Shown: positions 41,463 to 51,718, numbered from the stretch's first letter. The stretch is DNA of 60,850 bases from Thermoplasmata archaeon (GCA_022750455.1 JAKIVR010000006.1:1-60850), one strand, 5' to 3'. Notes: generated by a model not told the origin, from the sequence alone. Translations and numbers: made by a program.

Positions 41463-42062
41463 ATGAGCGATTTGGACGTCGCCCTCGTCTCCACCCCCAT
41501 CGGAAGTTTCCGCATCGGCTACCAGGGACGGACCGTCCGGGTCGTCGATCTGATGGAGCGCGGCCACGAGACGACCGCGCTCCCCGAGGGCCCGGTGAAC
41601 CTCGTGAAACCACCGTACCCGAAGGGGAGCCCGCCGGCCCAGCTCCGGGATTATTTCCGGGGCTCGATCCAGCACTTCGACCTCGACGTCGAGCCGACGA
41701 TGGGACACGAGTTCGACCGGGCGGTGTGGAAGGTGCTCCGGGAAGTACCTCCGGGGAAGACGATCACCTACGGGGAGCTCGCCCGACGCGCGGGGCACGC
41801 CGGCGCGGCGCGGGCCGCGGGCGGAGCGATGCATCGCAACCCGATCCCGATCATCGTGCCCTGCCACCGGGCCGTCGGGGCAGACGGCTCCCTGACCGGC
41901 TTTGGCCTCAACCTGTGGCGGAAGCGGTGGCTCCTCCAGCATGAGGGTGCGTGGCCGATCCGGTCCCGGACGGTCGATGGCCCGATGGATCCCGCCCAAC
42001 GAACGCTCGATGGCGGACGAGGCGCCCGCGCGAAGCGCGCCCGGGCCGTTCGGAAGCACTAA
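41463..42062 (+). CDS. ogt: Methylated-DNA--protein-cysteine S-methyltransferase
   Basis: 199 aa. Contains the active-site motif IIVPCHRAVGADGS with the acceptor Cys, the recognition-helix region ITYGELARRAGHAGAARAAG, and the asparagine hinge-like AMHRNPIPI. It repairs O6-alkylguanine by suicidal alkyl transfer. The C-terminal 30 residues are Arg/Gly-rich and non-conserved. The stop codon overlaps the convergent fusA gene by 4 nt. Confidence 0.93.
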   Translation: MSDLDVALVSTPIGSFRIGYQGRTVRVVDLMERGHETTALPEGPVNLVKPPYPKGSPPAQLRDYFRGSIQHFDLDVEPTMGHEFDRAVWKVLREVPPGKTITYGELARRAGHAGAARAAGGAMHRNPIPIIVPCHRAVGADGSLTGFGLNLWRKRWLLQHEGAWPIRSRTVDGPMDPAQRTLDGGRGARAKRARAVRKH

Positions 42063-44260
42063 CCGGAATAGTACGCCGCGTCGTACGGCTCGGGCTTCAA
42101 GCCGCGGCGCGTCCGCACTTCCGCGACGATCGCCGGCTGCATCTCGTGGGGGAGCGGCTCGAATCCCATCGACTCCGTCGCCCACAGGACCTTGCCGGCA
42201 GTGGCGCTGCGGATATCCGAGGCGAATCCGAACATCTCGGCGACCGGCACCTTCGCGACGACCGTCTGCAGGTCGCCGACGTTGGTCATGTCGAGGATCT
42301 CGCCCCGGCGGCGTTGGAGCTCGCGGGTCGCCCCGGAGAGGATGTCCTGGGGGACGTTGACCGTGACCTTCTGCAGCGGCTCGAGCAGGATCCGCTCGGC
42401 CATGCACATCGCCCCGTAGACCCCGGACCGGGCGGCCGGGATCGTCTGCGCGGGCCCGCGGTGGATGGAGTCCTCGTGCAGCTTCGCGTCGACGAGCCGG
42501 ATCTTGAGGCCGTAGACCTTCTCGTTGGCGAGCGGTCCGCGGTTGATCGCCTCCTTGATCGCGTCGACGACCAGGTCCATCGTCTCGTTGAGGTTCTGGA
42601 TCCCCTTGGTCACGTCGAAGAAGATGTTCGTCCCCTCGACGGCAGTGATCCCCCGGCCCTCGTCGCGCGGGATCCCGAGCGCCTCGAGCTTGGTCACGAG
42701 CGCCTTCGTGTCCTTGAACGACTTGCCCTGGGGGATCTCGCCCTCCTTGATCGCCTGGACGACGGCGTCCGGCAGGCGCTCCACTTCGAAGTAGAACTTG
42801 TTGTGCTTGTTCGGGGACTTCCCCTCGAACGGGCCGCCCGGGTGCTTCACCGTCTCCCGGTACACGACGATCGGCTTCGACGCGGAGATCTCGACCTTGT
42901 AGTCGTTGATGATCCGGAACTGGGTGATCTCCAGGTGGAGCTCACCCATCCCCGACAACAGGTGCTCGCCGGTCTCGGGGTTGATCTCGACCTTCAGGCT
43001 CGCGTCCTCCTTGGCGATCTTGCGCATCGTCTCGATCAGCTTCGGCAGGTCGGACATGTGCTTCGGCTCGATCGCGACCGTGACGACGGGCTCCGACACG
43101 TGGCGGATCTCCTCGAACGGCACCATGTCCGCGGCGTTGGACATCGTCGTGCCGGCAAACGCGTCGGTGAGACCGATGACCGCGGCGATGTTGCCCGCCG
43201 TGACCTCCTCGACCATGAGCCGCTCCGGGCCCATGAACAGCGACACGTGCTGGACGCGGTTCTTCAGCTTCGTGCCGACGACGGTGAGCTCCATCCCCTT
43301 GATGAGACGTCCGGAGAAGACCCGCCCGGTGGCGATCTCCCCGGCGTTGGCGTCCATTGTGATGTCGGTGACCATGAACGCGGTCGGACCTTCGGGATCC
43401 GTCGCGGCCATCGCCTTCGCGACGGTGGTCGAGATGTCCCCCTTCCAGATGTTCGGGATCCGGTACTTCTGGGCCACCCCCGGGTTCGGGAGGTGTTGGA
43501 CGACCATGTCGAAGATCACGTCGTTGATCCGGGCCTTCGCCGCGATCTCCCGCGGGCGGTCGGTGGAGACATACTCGATGATGTCCTTGAACGTCACGCC
43601 GGTGCGCTTCATGTACGGGACGCTGATCGCCCAGTTCGCGTAGCCGCTCCCGAACGCCACCGATCCGTTCGACGGATTGACGAGCCACGAGTCGCCGAAC
43701 TCCTCGGGCGCCATGCGCCGGATCAGCTCGTTCACCTCGTCGATGATGATGGTGAACCGCTTCTGGAGCGCGTCGGGGGTGAGCTTCAGCTCGTTGATCG
43801 CCCGGTCGACCTTGTTGATGAACAGGACCGGCTTGACCTTCTCCCGGAGCGCCTGCCGGAGTACGGTCTCGGTCTGGGCCATCACGCCCTCCACCGCGCA
43901 GACGACGACGACGGCCCCGTCCACCGCACGCATGGCGCGCGTGACGTCCCCGCCGAAGTCGACGTGGCCGGGCGTGTCGATGAGATTGATCAAGTGCTGC
44001 TGCCCTTGGTACTCGTGCACGATCGTGACATCGGCGTTGTTGATCGTGAGGAGCCGGGCCTGCTCCTGTTCGTCGAAGTTCAGATAGAGCTGCTTCCCCG
44101 CGAGCTCATTGGAGATCATCCCCGCGGCGGCGAGCAGGTTGTCGCTCAACGTCGTCTTGCCGTGGTGGATGTGGGCGACGACCCCGATGTTGCGGATGCG
44201 CTCGGTGTGCCGCATCATGTCCGGGATGGCCTTGGCCAGCTCGGCTCGAATGTGCGTCAT
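42059..44260 (-). CDS. fusA: Translation elongation factor EF-2
   Basis: 733 aa, full length. GTPase motifs: AHIHHGKTTLSDN (G1), LINLIDTPGHVDF (G3), FINKVD (G4). Diphthamide target segment SIHRGPAQTIPAARSG with its His. Two deviations are visible: the common AHIDHGK is AHIHHGK, and the switch I sequence usually written RGITI reads RLLTI. It catalyses ribosomal translocation. Located downstream of rpsL-rpsG with a 24-nt gap, as in the archaeal str operon, but tuf and rps10 do not follow. Confidence 0.96.
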   Translation of the reverse strand: MTHIRAELAKAIPDMMRHTERIRNIGVVAHIHHGKTTLSDNLLAAAGMISNELAGKQLYLNFDEQEQARLLTINNADVTIVHEYQGQQHLINLIDTPGHVDFGGDVTRAMRAVDGAVVVVCAVEGVMAQTETVLRQALREKVKPVLFINKVDRAINELKLTPDALQKRFTIIIDEVNELIRRMAPEEFGDSWLVNPSNGSVAFGSGYANWAISVPYMKRTGVTFKDIIEYVSTDRPREIAAKARINDVIFDMVVQHLPNPGVAQKYRIPNIWKGDISTTVAKAMAATDPEGPTAFMVTDITMDANAGEIATGRVFSGRLIKGMELTVVGTKLKNRVQHVSLFMGPERLMVEEVTAGNIAAVIGLTDAFAGTTMSNAADMVPFEEIRHVSEPVVTVAIEPKHMSDLPKLIETMRKIAKEDASLKVEINPETGEHLLSGMGELHLEITQFRIINDYKVEISASKPIVVYRETVKHPGGPFEGKSPNKHNKFYFEVERLPDAVVQAIKEGEIPQGKSFKDTKALVTKLEALGIPRDEGRGITAVEGTNIFFDVTKGIQNLNETMDLVVDAIKEAINRGPLANEKVYGLKIRLVDAKLHEDSIHRGPAQTIPAARSGVYGAMCMAERILLEPLQKVTVNVPQDILSGATRELQRRRGEILDMTNVGDLQTVVAKVPVAEMFGFASDIRSATAGKVLWATESMGFEPLPHEMQPAIVAEVRTRRGLKPEPYDAAYYSG

Positions 44261-44284
44261 GGTCCCCCTGCTGCCCCCGGGCCT

Positions 44285-44956
44285 TCAGCGCGCCGACTGG
44301 GCCACGCGCTCGGCCTCTTCCTTGCGCCCGACAGCGTAGCTCGACTGGTCGCCCTTCGCGGCGAGAGCGATCTCCTTCGCGAGGCACCCGGCGATCGGGG
44401 TGGTGGACTTCCGGGAGGATTGGATCGCGCCCATGGCGATGTTCCGGATCGCGACGCCGACGCGGCGGGACGGCGCGGAGTCGACGGCGCGGGGGACACT
44501 GATGCCGCCGAACTGTAGACGGGTGACCTCCTCCCGGGGCGCCGCGTTCTCGACGGCGTTGACGAGGAGCTGGAGCGGGTTCTCCTTCTGCTGCTTCGCG
44601 AGCTGCTCGAACGCGAGTCGGACCGTGTTGACGGCCTTCGCCTTCTTGCCGGTGAACTTCCCACCGCGCATCATCTGGTTGGCGAGACGCTCCACCAGGT
44701 GCATCTGGGCCTTCCCGAACGGCCGGCCCGCGAGCTTCCCCTCGGTGTGGGGGGAGTAGATCGGATGCAGGAACAGGTACGGCGCGAGGCCGGGGTCGTG
44801 GACCTCCACGCCCTCGAACGGGAACTGTCCGAACAGCGGGGGGAGGTTGAACGACGGAGGCGGCGGGGCGACCGGGCGCAGGACCGACGGTTCGGCCATG
44901 GGGCCTCCCTCGCCGTCGTCGGTGGCCGGGGGCGGGATCGCCGTATCAGGGCTCAT
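44285..44956 (-). CDS. rpsG: Ribosomal protein uS7
   Basis: 223 aa. Archaeal S7 with about 40 extra Pro-rich N-terminal residues. The core contains [55 protein letters not shown] and the C-terminal [16 protein letters not shown]. The ATG at 44956 is in an ATGA overlap with the rpsL stop; a Met 19 codons later (44899) is the alternative. It nucleates assembly of the small-subunit head. Confidence 0.95.
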   Translation of the reverse strand: MSPDTAIPPPATDDGEGGPMAEPSVLRPVAPPPPSFNLPPLFGQFPFEGVEVHDPGLAPYLFLHPIYSPHTEGKLAGRPFGKAQMHLVERLANQMMRGGKFTGKKAKAVNTVRLAFEQLAKQQKENPLQLLVNAVENAAPREEVTRLQFGGISVPRAVDSAPSRRVGVAIRNIAMGAIQSSRKSTTPIAGCLAKEIALAAKGDQSSYAVGRKEEAERVAQSAR

Positions 44957-45387
44957 CGTTGCGGTTTCTCCTTCCGGCCGCGGACGAGCTCGTCCAGGGA
45001 CGTGCCGTTGACCTGGATCACCTTGTAGCGTACTCCGGGGATATCGCCGTACGACCGACCCATACGACCTCCGATCCCCTCGACCAGCACCTCGTCGTGC
45101 TCGTCGATAAAGTTGATGGCCCCGTCGCCCACGGCGAACGCGGTCACCTGCCGTCCATTCTTGATGAGTTGGACCTTGATGCACTTGCGGATCGCCGAGT
45201 TCGGCTGTTTCGCCTCGACGCCGACCTTCTCCAGGACGATCCCTCGTCCTTGGGGAGCGCCCTCGAGAGGGTCCGACCGCTCCTTGAGGTGGAGCGTCCG
45301 GCGCTTGTAGTACCGGTCCGACCAGCGTCGCCGCTGGCGGAGCCGCGCCAAGCGGCCACCTGTGTTCAAGCCGGAGGGTGGGGACAT
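44953..45387 (-). CDS. rpsL: Ribosomal protein uS12
   Basis: 144 aa. Archaeal S12 with the [19 protein letters not shown] core, [20 protein letters not shown] and a basic C-terminus. It takes part in decoding at the A site. Start ATG at 45387 has GAGGG upstream and a TATA box about 40 nt away. First gene of rpsL-rpsG-fusA, divergent from polB. Confidence 0.96.
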   Translation of the reverse strand: MSPPSGLNTGGRLARLRQRRRWSDRYYKRRTLHLKERSDPLEGAPQGRGIVLEKVGVEAKQPNSAIRKCIKVQLIKNGRQVTAFAVGDGAINFIDEHDEVLVEGIGGRMGRSYGDIPGVRYKVIQVNGTSLDELVRGRKEKPQR

Positions 45388-45423
45388 GATTGCCCTCGGA
45401 AAGGGGGCCGTCCATCGGGCCTC

Positions 45424-45432
45424 TATATTTAA
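45424..45432 (-). promoter_or_regulatory. TATA box of the rpsL-rpsG-fusA operon
   Basis: TATATTTAA (minus strand TTAAATATA) is the clearest AT-rich box in this region, 37-45 nt upstream of rpsL. A leader of about 12-15 nt containing GAGGG is implied. Confidence 0.7.
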
Positions 45433-45558
45433 GGGGCCCCCCCGGGGCTCCGTGCGCCGCGTCCCCTCAGTGCGAAACCGCGTCTCGGTCGACGATTCCC
45501 CGGCCGGACGCCGAACGTTCCGCGAAATGCCTTTGTGGCATGGCCGTCTCGAACCCGC

Positions 45559-48087
45559 GTGCCCGAGATCGAGCTGTTCCTCTTGGGGGGCTCCTACCGG
45601 GGTCTTCCCGATCCGGGCAGCGTGCTCGTCGAGCTGTACGGCAAGGACCGGGCCGGTACGCCCGTCGTCGTTCTCGTCGAGAAGTTCCGGCCGTACTTCC
45701 AGCTGCTGGAGCCGAGCGCCGAGGTCCGAGCGCGCCTGCGGCAGGAACCGGAGGTCGTCGAGACCCAGGAGACGGAGCGGTGGGTCGAAGGTCGGATGCG
45801 CCCGGTCCTCACGGTGACGGTGAAGTTCCCGTGGAAGGTCCCCGACTTCCGGGAACGGTACCGCCGACCGGGGGACGAGCTCAGCGTCCTGGCGTGCGAT
45901 ATCCCGTTCGTCCATCGGTACCTGTACGATCGGCATCTGGGTCTCACCGTCCGTTGTCAGGTGGAGGACGCGCCGCCGGAAGTTCGGGCCCTCTACTCGG
46001 TCGATCGAGTCGTCCGGTTGGTCGATGATGGGACCGCGGCCCCGATCTCTGCCGCCGAACCGTTCCGTCCGCCGCTGACGTATCTGAGCTTCGACATCGA
46101 GAACGCGATCCGCGACCGGACGATCTTCACGATCTGCGGGGTCGCCGCGACCTTCGAGGACGGCGACGAGTCCGTGGGCACGAACCGGAGATCGTTCCAG
46201 CTCCAGGGCTCCGAAGCGGAGATCCTCACCCAGTTCGTCCAGAAGGTCCAGGAGTTCGACCCGGACATCATCACGGGGTACAACATCGGAGGATACGACA
46301 TCCCGCTCCTTCTCGAACGCGCGAAGGCGGTGGGGGTCGGGGAGCTGAAGCTCGGACGGGACCGCGCGGCGCCGCGGGAGATGGGCGAGCGCCTGTGGCG
46401 GATCCCGGGTCGGGTGGTCGCCGACGCGTGGTGGTCCGCGCGGCGGGAGCTGCACCCGAAGCAGGAGTCTCTCGATTTCGTGGCCCGCCAGCTGCTGAAC
46501 GACGGGAAGCTCGACGTCGATCGCCGCAACATCGAGGGGGAGTGGGCCAAGGACCCGATCGCCGTCATGCGATACTGCGAGCACGACGCCGACCTCGCCC
46601 TGCGGATCCTGCGAAAGCTCCGCTCGATCGAGAAGGCGACGGACTTGGCCACCGTCGCCCACCTCCCGCTCGAGGAGGGGCTCAATGGCCGGACCTCTCT
46701 GTTCGTCGATTCGCTGCTGATCCCGCGCGCCGACGAGCGGAAGATCGGGGTCCTGCCGACGCATCGGACCCGGAGCGACTCGGCGATCGAGGGCGGGTAC
46801 GTCCACGCGATCCGGCCGGGCCTGTACGCCTGGGTCGTCACGCTCGACTTCAAGTCGATGTACCCGTCGATCATCATCGCGAAGAACCTCTGCTTCACCA
46901 CGCTCACGACCGACGCCTCCGCCGAGGGCACAACACTCGCCCCGGACGGGGTCGCGCGCTTCCTGCCCGCCGAGAAGATGCGGGGAATCATCCCCGAGAT
47001 CCTCGAGGGGCTGATGCGCAACCGGGCCGAGTTCCGGCAACGCTCGCGCGACGCCGCCACCCCGGCCCTCCGGCAGTACTACAACGGTCTACAGGAGGCG
47101 GTCAAGGTGCTCATGAACTCCTTCTACGGGGTGCTCGCCTCGAGCTTCTACCGGTTCACGAACAAGGACATCGGCGCCGCGATCACGGCGTTCGCGCGCG
47201 AGGCGATCACCTCCATCATCCGGGCCCTCGAGCAGGACGGGTACGACGTCGTGTACTCCGACACCGACTCCGTCTTTGTCCGGGCCCCGACCCCGGACAA
47301 GGAGTCGGCGATCGCGTTCGGGAACTCGATCGCGAAGCGGTTCAGCGTCGCCGGGGCGAGCTTCGAGTTCCAGACCGTCTACGAGTCGTTCTTCTCCCAC
47401 GGGGCCAAGAAGCGGTACGTCGGGCGCACGGTGTGGCCGAAGGAAGAGCTCATCATCCGCGGGTACGAGAGCCGCCGGACCGACGCCTTCGACTTCCAGG
47501 TCGACTCGCTGAACGAGATCTTCGAGCTCGTCCTCAGCGGCGCGACGGAGCGCGCCGTCGTGCGCGCGCAGGAGATGGTGAAGGAGGTCTTGGAGGGCAA
47601 GGTGACCACCGCGAAGCTCGTCGTCGCCCGCTCGGTGCGCGCCGAGGGGGAGTACAACGAGTCGACCCGGGACGCGTTGCCGTTCCTCCGAGCGTACAAG
47701 CAGTTGCACCAGGAAGGGTACGACGTGATCCCCGGGATGAAGGTGGCGTGGATCGTCACCGACGCGAAGAAAACGCCCCAGGATATCGAGCCGTGGATGG
47801 CCGGGCGACCGTTCCAAGGGATCCCGGACTATCAGTACTACGCCGACCGCGTCGCCCAGACGTTGGCCCGGGTGACGGAAGTCTTCGACTGGGACGCGGC
47901 CTCCCTCCTCCGGGGGAAGCGCGGACCGAAGCAGCAGCGTCTCGGCGAATCGTCGGACGAAGGAACGCCCGAGACCGAGGCACCGACCTCTAAGGCTCCC
48001 CCGATCTCTCTCGACACATCGATCGGAGAGGTCTCCCGATCCCCAGCCGGACGGCGGGGCACCCAGAAGCGGCTCGAGTTCGCCTAA
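45559..48087 (+). CDS. polB: Family B DNA polymerase
   Basis: 842 aa. N-terminal uracil-sensing-like domain, then 3'-5' exonuclease motifs [10 protein letters not shown] (Exo I, near residue 178), [13 protein letters not shown] (Exo II) and [12 protein letters not shown] (Exo III). Polymerase motifs [11 protein letters not shown] (A), [10 protein letters not shown] (B) and VYSDTDSVF (C) are all intact. The C-terminal tail ends TQKRLEFA, close to a PCNA-interacting peptide but one residue short of the consensus. A GTG at 45559 fits the CTTTGTGG box about 28 nt upstream; a GTG at 45535 gives eight more residues. Replicative or repair polymerase; PolD is not in the window. Confidence 0.94.
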   Translation: MPEIELFLLGGSYRGLPDPGSVLVELYGKDRAGTPVVVLVEKFRPYFQLLEPSAEVRARLRQEPEVVETQETERWVEGRMRPVLTVTVKFPWKVPDFRERYRRPGDELSVLACDIPFVHRYLYDRHLGLTVRCQVEDAPPEVRALYSVDRVVRLVDDGTAAPISAAEPFRPPLTYLSFDIENAIRDRTIFTICGVAATFEDGDESVGTNRRSFQLQGSEAEILTQFVQKVQEFDPDIITGYNIGGYDIPLLLERAKAVGVGELKLGRDRAAPREMGERLWRIPGRVVADAWWSARRELHPKQESLDFVARQLLNDGKLDVDRRNIEGEWAKDPIAVMRYCEHDADLALRILRKLRSIEKATDLATVAHLPLEEGLNGRTSLFVDSLLIPRADERKIGVLPTHRTRSDSAIEGGYVHAIRPGLYAWVVTLDFKSMYPSIIIAKNLCFTTLTTDASAEGTTLAPDGVARFLPAEKMRGIIPEILEGLMRNRAEFRQRSRDAATPALRQYYNGLQEAVKVLMNSFYGVLASSFYRFTNKDIGAAITAFAREAITSIIRALEQDGYDVVYSDTDSVFVRAPTPDKESAIAFGNSIAKRFSVAGASFEFQTVYESFFSHGAKKRYVGRTVWPKEELIIRGYESRRTDAFDFQVDSLNEIFELVLSGATERAVVRAQEMVKEVLEGKVTTAKLVVARSVRAEGEYNESTRDALPFLRAYKQLHQEGYDVIPGMKVAWIVTDAKKTPQDIEPWMAGRPFQGIPDYQYYADRVAQTLARVTEVFDWDAASLLRGKRGPKQQRLGESSDEGTPETEAPTSKAPPISLDTSIGEVSRSPAGRRGTQKRLEFA

Positions 48088-48102
48088 ACACCGACGGTCG
48101 GC

Positions 48103-49029
48103 TTACGCCGCCGGGGACGCGGGCGTCGCCCGGCCTTCCCACCCGCCGACCGCGACGAGCGCGCCGACCACCGCGACCACGATCCCGATCGATGCGAGCG
48201 CCGAGGGGATCTTGTGGAGGAGCCCGGTTTGCAGAAGGAGGGTGAACACCGGGATGCCGGCCATGAGAAGGGCGGGGAGCAGGATGCCGACCTTCTCGAT
48301 CGCCGCGAAGTACATCACCGGGGCGATGGCAAAGCTCGTGACGCCGAGGGCGAGGAGCCCGAGCCACGGAAGGAGCGGTGGGGCGGGCCAACCCCCCAAC
48401 GCTCCCCCCACCAACGGGACGGTGATCGCCACCAAGATCCCCGCCTGGATGCAGGTCGATCCGACGACCGCGTCGACCGGCATCGTCCGGGCCGCCTCGG
48501 CGGAGGCCACGAAGTAGAACGCCACGAAGAACGGGACAAGGATCCCGGCGAGGAGGGCGATCCCGCGCAGCGGCTCGGCGGCCCCCCCGGAGACGATCGT
48601 CAGGCTCGCCCCCGTGGCCACGAGCGCCAACCCGACCACGAACGACGCGGTCGTGATCTTGTCCCGACCGTGCCCGTACAGCGTCGCGGCGACGAGCGGA
48701 GTCAGCAGAACGTCCCCAACGAGGGTCAGCAGCGACGTGTCCACCGGTCCCGCATACAGCGTCACGGCGACGACGGTCAGTTGTATCCCGGCGTAGAGGC
48801 CCGCCCGCACCCAGGAGCGGCCGTCGCGGAACATCCGGAGAAAGCTGGGGAGAGAGCCGTGGTTCCAAGAGATCGCGGCGTACGCCACCCCCCCGATCAG
48901 GAACGGGACGGCGACGAGTTCGCCGAGGGAGATCGACGGGGCGATCGCGAGCGCGATGAAGTAGTACGACGACCACAGGAACGCGGCCATCACCGAGAGG
49001 CTCACGGCGACGCGGCGAGTTCCGTTCAT
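48103..49029 (-). CDS. DMT/EamA-family transporter
   Basis: 308 aa. Ten hydrophobic segments in two five-helix repeats (starting AFLWSSYYFIALAI and GIALLAGILVPFFVAF), with the usual short loops and a C-terminal basic/Gly tail. These carriers move drugs, metabolites or amino acids; the substrate is not predictable. It lies 12 nt downstream of purM on the same strand, so it is probably co-transcribed, and ends 15 nt from the convergent polB. Confidence 0.8.
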   Translation of the reverse strand: MNGTRRVAVSLSVMAAFLWSSYYFIALAIAPSISLGELVAVPFLIGGVAYAAISWNHGSLPSFLRMFRDGRSWVRAGLYAGIQLTVVAVTLYAGPVDTSLLTLVGDVLLTPLVAATLYGHGRDKITTASFVVGLALVATGASLTIVSGGAAEPLRGIALLAGILVPFFVAFYFVASAEAARTMPVDAVVGSTCIQAGILVAITVPLVGGALGGWPAPPLLPWLGLLALGVTSFAIAPVMYFAAIEKVGILLPALLMAGIPVFTLLLQTGLLHKIPSALASIGIVVAVVGALVAVGGWEGRATPASPAA

Positions 49030-49041
49030 CCCGCCGTCCCG

Positions 49042-50100
49042 TCAGGCGTACTGCGCGTATCGAAGGCCGAGAGCGGGGAGGCGGACCCCGGTGCCCTTCT
49101 CGACAACGCCGACCACCGAGACCGGGGTGCCGCTGGCCCGGGCCAGGGACCTCGAGAGCGCGCGGACCCCACGGGGTCGGACGGCGACCACGAAACCGAC
49201 GCCCATGTTGAAGGTCTGGTACATCTCCTCGTTGCTCACGCCGCCGAGCTTCTGGAGGTAGCCGAACACCCCGGCCGCGCCCGGCCAACCGTCGAGGAGG
49301 AACGAGACGTTCGGGTTCAGTCGGAGCAAGTTGCGAACGCCCCCGCCCGAGATGTGGGCGAGGCCCGTCACGTCCGGGGAATCGGCGACGGCTTCGACCG
49401 CGCCGACGTACGTGGTCGTCGGCCGGAGCATCTCCACGCCGAGGGCCACCCGCGCCCCCCGGCGAGGTCGGCGCCACGGGACGCGGGATTCCCGCACGAT
49501 CCGGCGGGCGAGGGTCAACCCGTTCGCATGCACTCCGGACGACGGAAGTCCCAGAAGGACGTCTCCGGGACGGAGGCGGGCACCCGTGATCGGCCGTCGG
49601 CCGTTCGGAAGGAAACCGATCGCCGTGGCCCCGATGTCGATCCCCGCCAGCATCTCCGGGACCACCGCAGTCTCCCCCCCAAGAAGGGAGCAACGGGCTG
49701 CCCGCAGACCTCGCTCCAGGCCGCGACCGATCCCGGCCAGCTGACGCCGGTCGGGCCGTCCCATCACGAGTGTGTCGACGATCGCCGCGGGCCGCGCGCC
49801 GATCGCCGCGAGGTCGTTGACGTTGATCGCCACCGCGTCCTCTCCGACCTCCCCCCAGCGGCCCATCTCGGCCGCGAGGAGTACTTTGGTGCCGACGGTG
49901 TCGGTCGTGACGGCGATGCTCTCCCGCCCGATGCGAACGACCCCGGCGTAATGGCCCGACAGGGCGAGCGGGCGTCCACTGCTGGCCGGAGCCCGGTAGT
50001 GGACCTCCGCGAGAAGGGCGGCGAGCCCCTCGCGGATCGAGCCCCGGTCGACGCCCGCCTTCGCGTACGTCCAGCCCGAGGCACGACGTTTCGGTCCCAC
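49042..50100 (-). CDS. purM: Phosphoribosylformylglycinamidine cyclo-ligase (AIR synthase)
   Basis: 352 aa from GTG at 50100. PurM fold: YAKAGVDRGSIREGL, TDTVGTKVLLAAEMGRW, the Asp-rich loop AVAINVNDLAAIGARPA, LLGGETAVVPEM, and LPSSGVHANGLTLAR. It closes the imidazole ring in purine synthesis. The GTG is 28 nt from a TATA-like box (GCTATTTGG on the minus strand, 50124-50132), and an upstream in-frame extension is ignored for that reason. Another purine gene, purQ, is 31 kb away, so the pathway is not one operon here. Confidence 0.93.
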   Translation of the reverse strand: MGPKRRASGWTYAKAGVDRGSIREGLAALLAEVHYRAPASSGRPLALSGHYAGVVRIGRESIAVTTDTVGTKVLLAAEMGRWGEVGEDAVAINVNDLAAIGARPAAIVDTLVMGRPDRRQLAGIGRGLERGLRAARCSLLGGETAVVPEMLAGIDIGATAIGFLPNGRRPITGARLRPGDVLLGLPSSGVHANGLTLARRIVRESRVPWRRPRRGARVALGVEMLRPTTTYVGAVEAVADSPDVTGLAHISGGGVRNLLRLNPNVSFLLDGWPGAAGVFGYLQKLGGVSNEEMYQTFNMGVGFVVAVRPRGVRALSRSLARASGTPVSVVGVVEKGTGVRLPALGLRYAQYA

Positions 50101-50123
50101 GACCGGTCGCGAGGGTCCGCGCC

Positions 50124-50132
50124 CCAAATAGC
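50124..50132 (-). promoter_or_regulatory. TATA-like box of purM
   Basis: The minus strand reads GCTATTTGG, 24-32 nt before the purM GTG at 50100, a leaderless-type promoter. Confidence 0.5.
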
Positions 50133-50175
50133 TGGCGCCTCGGGGGCGAACGGACGTTCTTCCACGGAGGAGCGC

Positions 50176-50183
50176 GTTATCTG
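50176..50183 (+). promoter_or_regulatory. TATA-like box of pyrC
   Basis: GTTATCTG lies 24-31 nt upstream of the pyrC ATG. With the purM box it forms a divergent pair within a 106-nt intergenic region. Confidence 0.45.
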
Positions 50184-50206
50184 GGCCGGGGTCTCGTCCG
50201 ACGTCG

Positions 50207-51577
50207 ATGCCCGCGCGGCCCCGGTTGCGGCGAAAGGACGGGGAGACCCGACCGCCGACCGTGGAGCGTATTCTGGCCGGTCGGGCGCTGCTCCGGGGCA
50301 AGCTCCAGCCGATCGAGATCGGGGTGGGAGAGGACGGTCGGATCGTGCGCCTGGGGCGCTCCCTCACCGGCGCGCCCCGGCACGATGTCGGGGAGGGCGT
50401 CATCCTCCCCGCGGGGACGGACCTTCACGTTCACTTCCGCCAGCCCGAACCGGGCCCGGCGGCGGAGGACTGGAACTCGGGCACCGTCCGCGCGGCGCTC
50501 GGCGGGATCGGGCTGGTCGGGGAGATGCCCAACGCCGATCTCCCGGTGAACACCGTCGATCGACTGCTCGACCGGCAGGCCCGGGGCCGAGGACGGCTGG
50601 CGGTCGACATGCTGCTGTTTGCCGCCGCGATGGATCCGGCGCGGATCTCTCGACTCGCCGAGGTCTGTGGGGCGTTCAAGCTGTACATGAGCCCGACCAC
50701 GGGGATCTCGGCGGAGGAAGCGGCCCGACCGATCGCTCCGCTCCTCGCCGCCGTCGCCGCGACCGGGATGCCCTTGACGGTTCACGCCGAGGACCCTCGA
50801 GAGTTCCGGGACTCGCCCCCCGCGCGGGACGCCGTGGAGTGGAACCGGGCGCGACCGCCCGCGTCGGAGGAGCGCGCGGTCGACGAACTTCTCGCCAGCG
50901 CGCCCCCGATGCGTCTCCATGTGGCCCACGTCACCTTACCGTCCGTGGTCGACCGGTTGCGAGAGGCTGGGGTCTCGTTCGAGGTGACGCCTCACCACCT
51001 CCTCTTGTCCGCCAAGTCCGGCGAGGACGCTCGGTTCAAGACGAATCCACCGCTCCGGCCCGACGCGATCCGGGCCGAGCTGTGGCGAAAGTACTGCGCC
51101 GGGGAGGTCCCGGTGGTGGCGAGCGACCACGCGCCCCACCACGCCTCCGAGAAATCGGAACCGTTCGCGAAGGCCCCGAGCGGGGTCCCCGGCGTGGAGA
51201 CGATGATGCCGCTGCTGTTGCACCACGTCCGGGCGGGCTCGGTCTCGCTCGAGCTCCTCCAACGAACGCTCTGCGATCTCCCCGCCCGCTGGATCGGAGT
51301 ACCGGCTGGGCGCATCGCCGTCGGACACCTGGCCCGGTTGATCGTGGTGGACTTCCGGCGGGACGCCAAGATCTCGCGCCGGCCGTCCGGCCACGCCGAA
51401 GGCTGGACCCCGTTCGACGGAGTCTCGGCCATCTTTCCGCAGGAGCACTGGCGGGGCAGCGAGAGGATCGTCGAGGGAGGCGAGTACGTCGGTCGCCGGG
51501 TCGGAGAGTTTGTCCGGCCGGAGTATGCCCCCGAGGCGAGCTCGGGGCTCCGTCCAGCACTGGCGGATGCCGGTTGA
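50207..51577 (+). CDS. pyrC: Dihydroorotase
   Basis: 456 aa. Metal site motifs DLHVHFRQPEPG (two His), carbamylated Lys region GAFKLYMSPT, TVHAEDP, LHVAHVTLP and catalytic VVASDHAPHH. Class I dihydroorotase, which closes carbamoyl-aspartate to dihydroorotate in pyrimidine synthesis. The N-terminus (about 20 basic residues) is variable. Divergent from purM with a shared promoter region, so purine and pyrimidine genes may be co-regulated here. Confidence 0.94.
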   Translation: MPARPRLRRKDGETRPPTVERILAGRALLRGKLQPIEIGVGEDGRIVRLGRSLTGAPRHDVGEGVILPAGTDLHVHFRQPEPGPAAEDWNSGTVRAALGGIGLVGEMPNADLPVNTVDRLLDRQARGRGRLAVDMLLFAAAMDPARISRLAEVCGAFKLYMSPTTGISAEEAARPIAPLLAAVAATGMPLTVHAEDPREFRDSPPARDAVEWNRARPPASEERAVDELLASAPPMRLHVAHVTLPSVVDRLREAGVSFEVTPHHLLLSAKSGEDARFKTNPPLRPDAIRAELWRKYCAGEVPVVASDHAPHHASEKSEPFAKAPSGVPGVETMMPLLLHHVRAGSVSLELLQRTLCDLPARWIGVPAGRIAVGHLARLIVVDFRRDAKISRRPSGHAEGWTPFDGVSAIFPQEHWRGSERIVEGGEYVGRRVGEFVRPEYAPEASSGLRPALADAG

Positions 51578-51718
51578 ACGCCACCGGTTCTTACGGGAAG
51601 AATCGGGGTTCCCGCCTCTCTCGCCCCCGGAGCTTTATGAACAGAGCCTCGTTGGACGCTCGACAGGGAGACATCGGGGTCCGAGCGGACCGTCGGCGTC
51701 TCTGCCAGGTGAGGTGCA

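Noticed and set aside
41951-44518. An 855-codon plus-strand open frame.
   Set aside because: It is antisense to fusA and ogt and lacks any recognisable domain.
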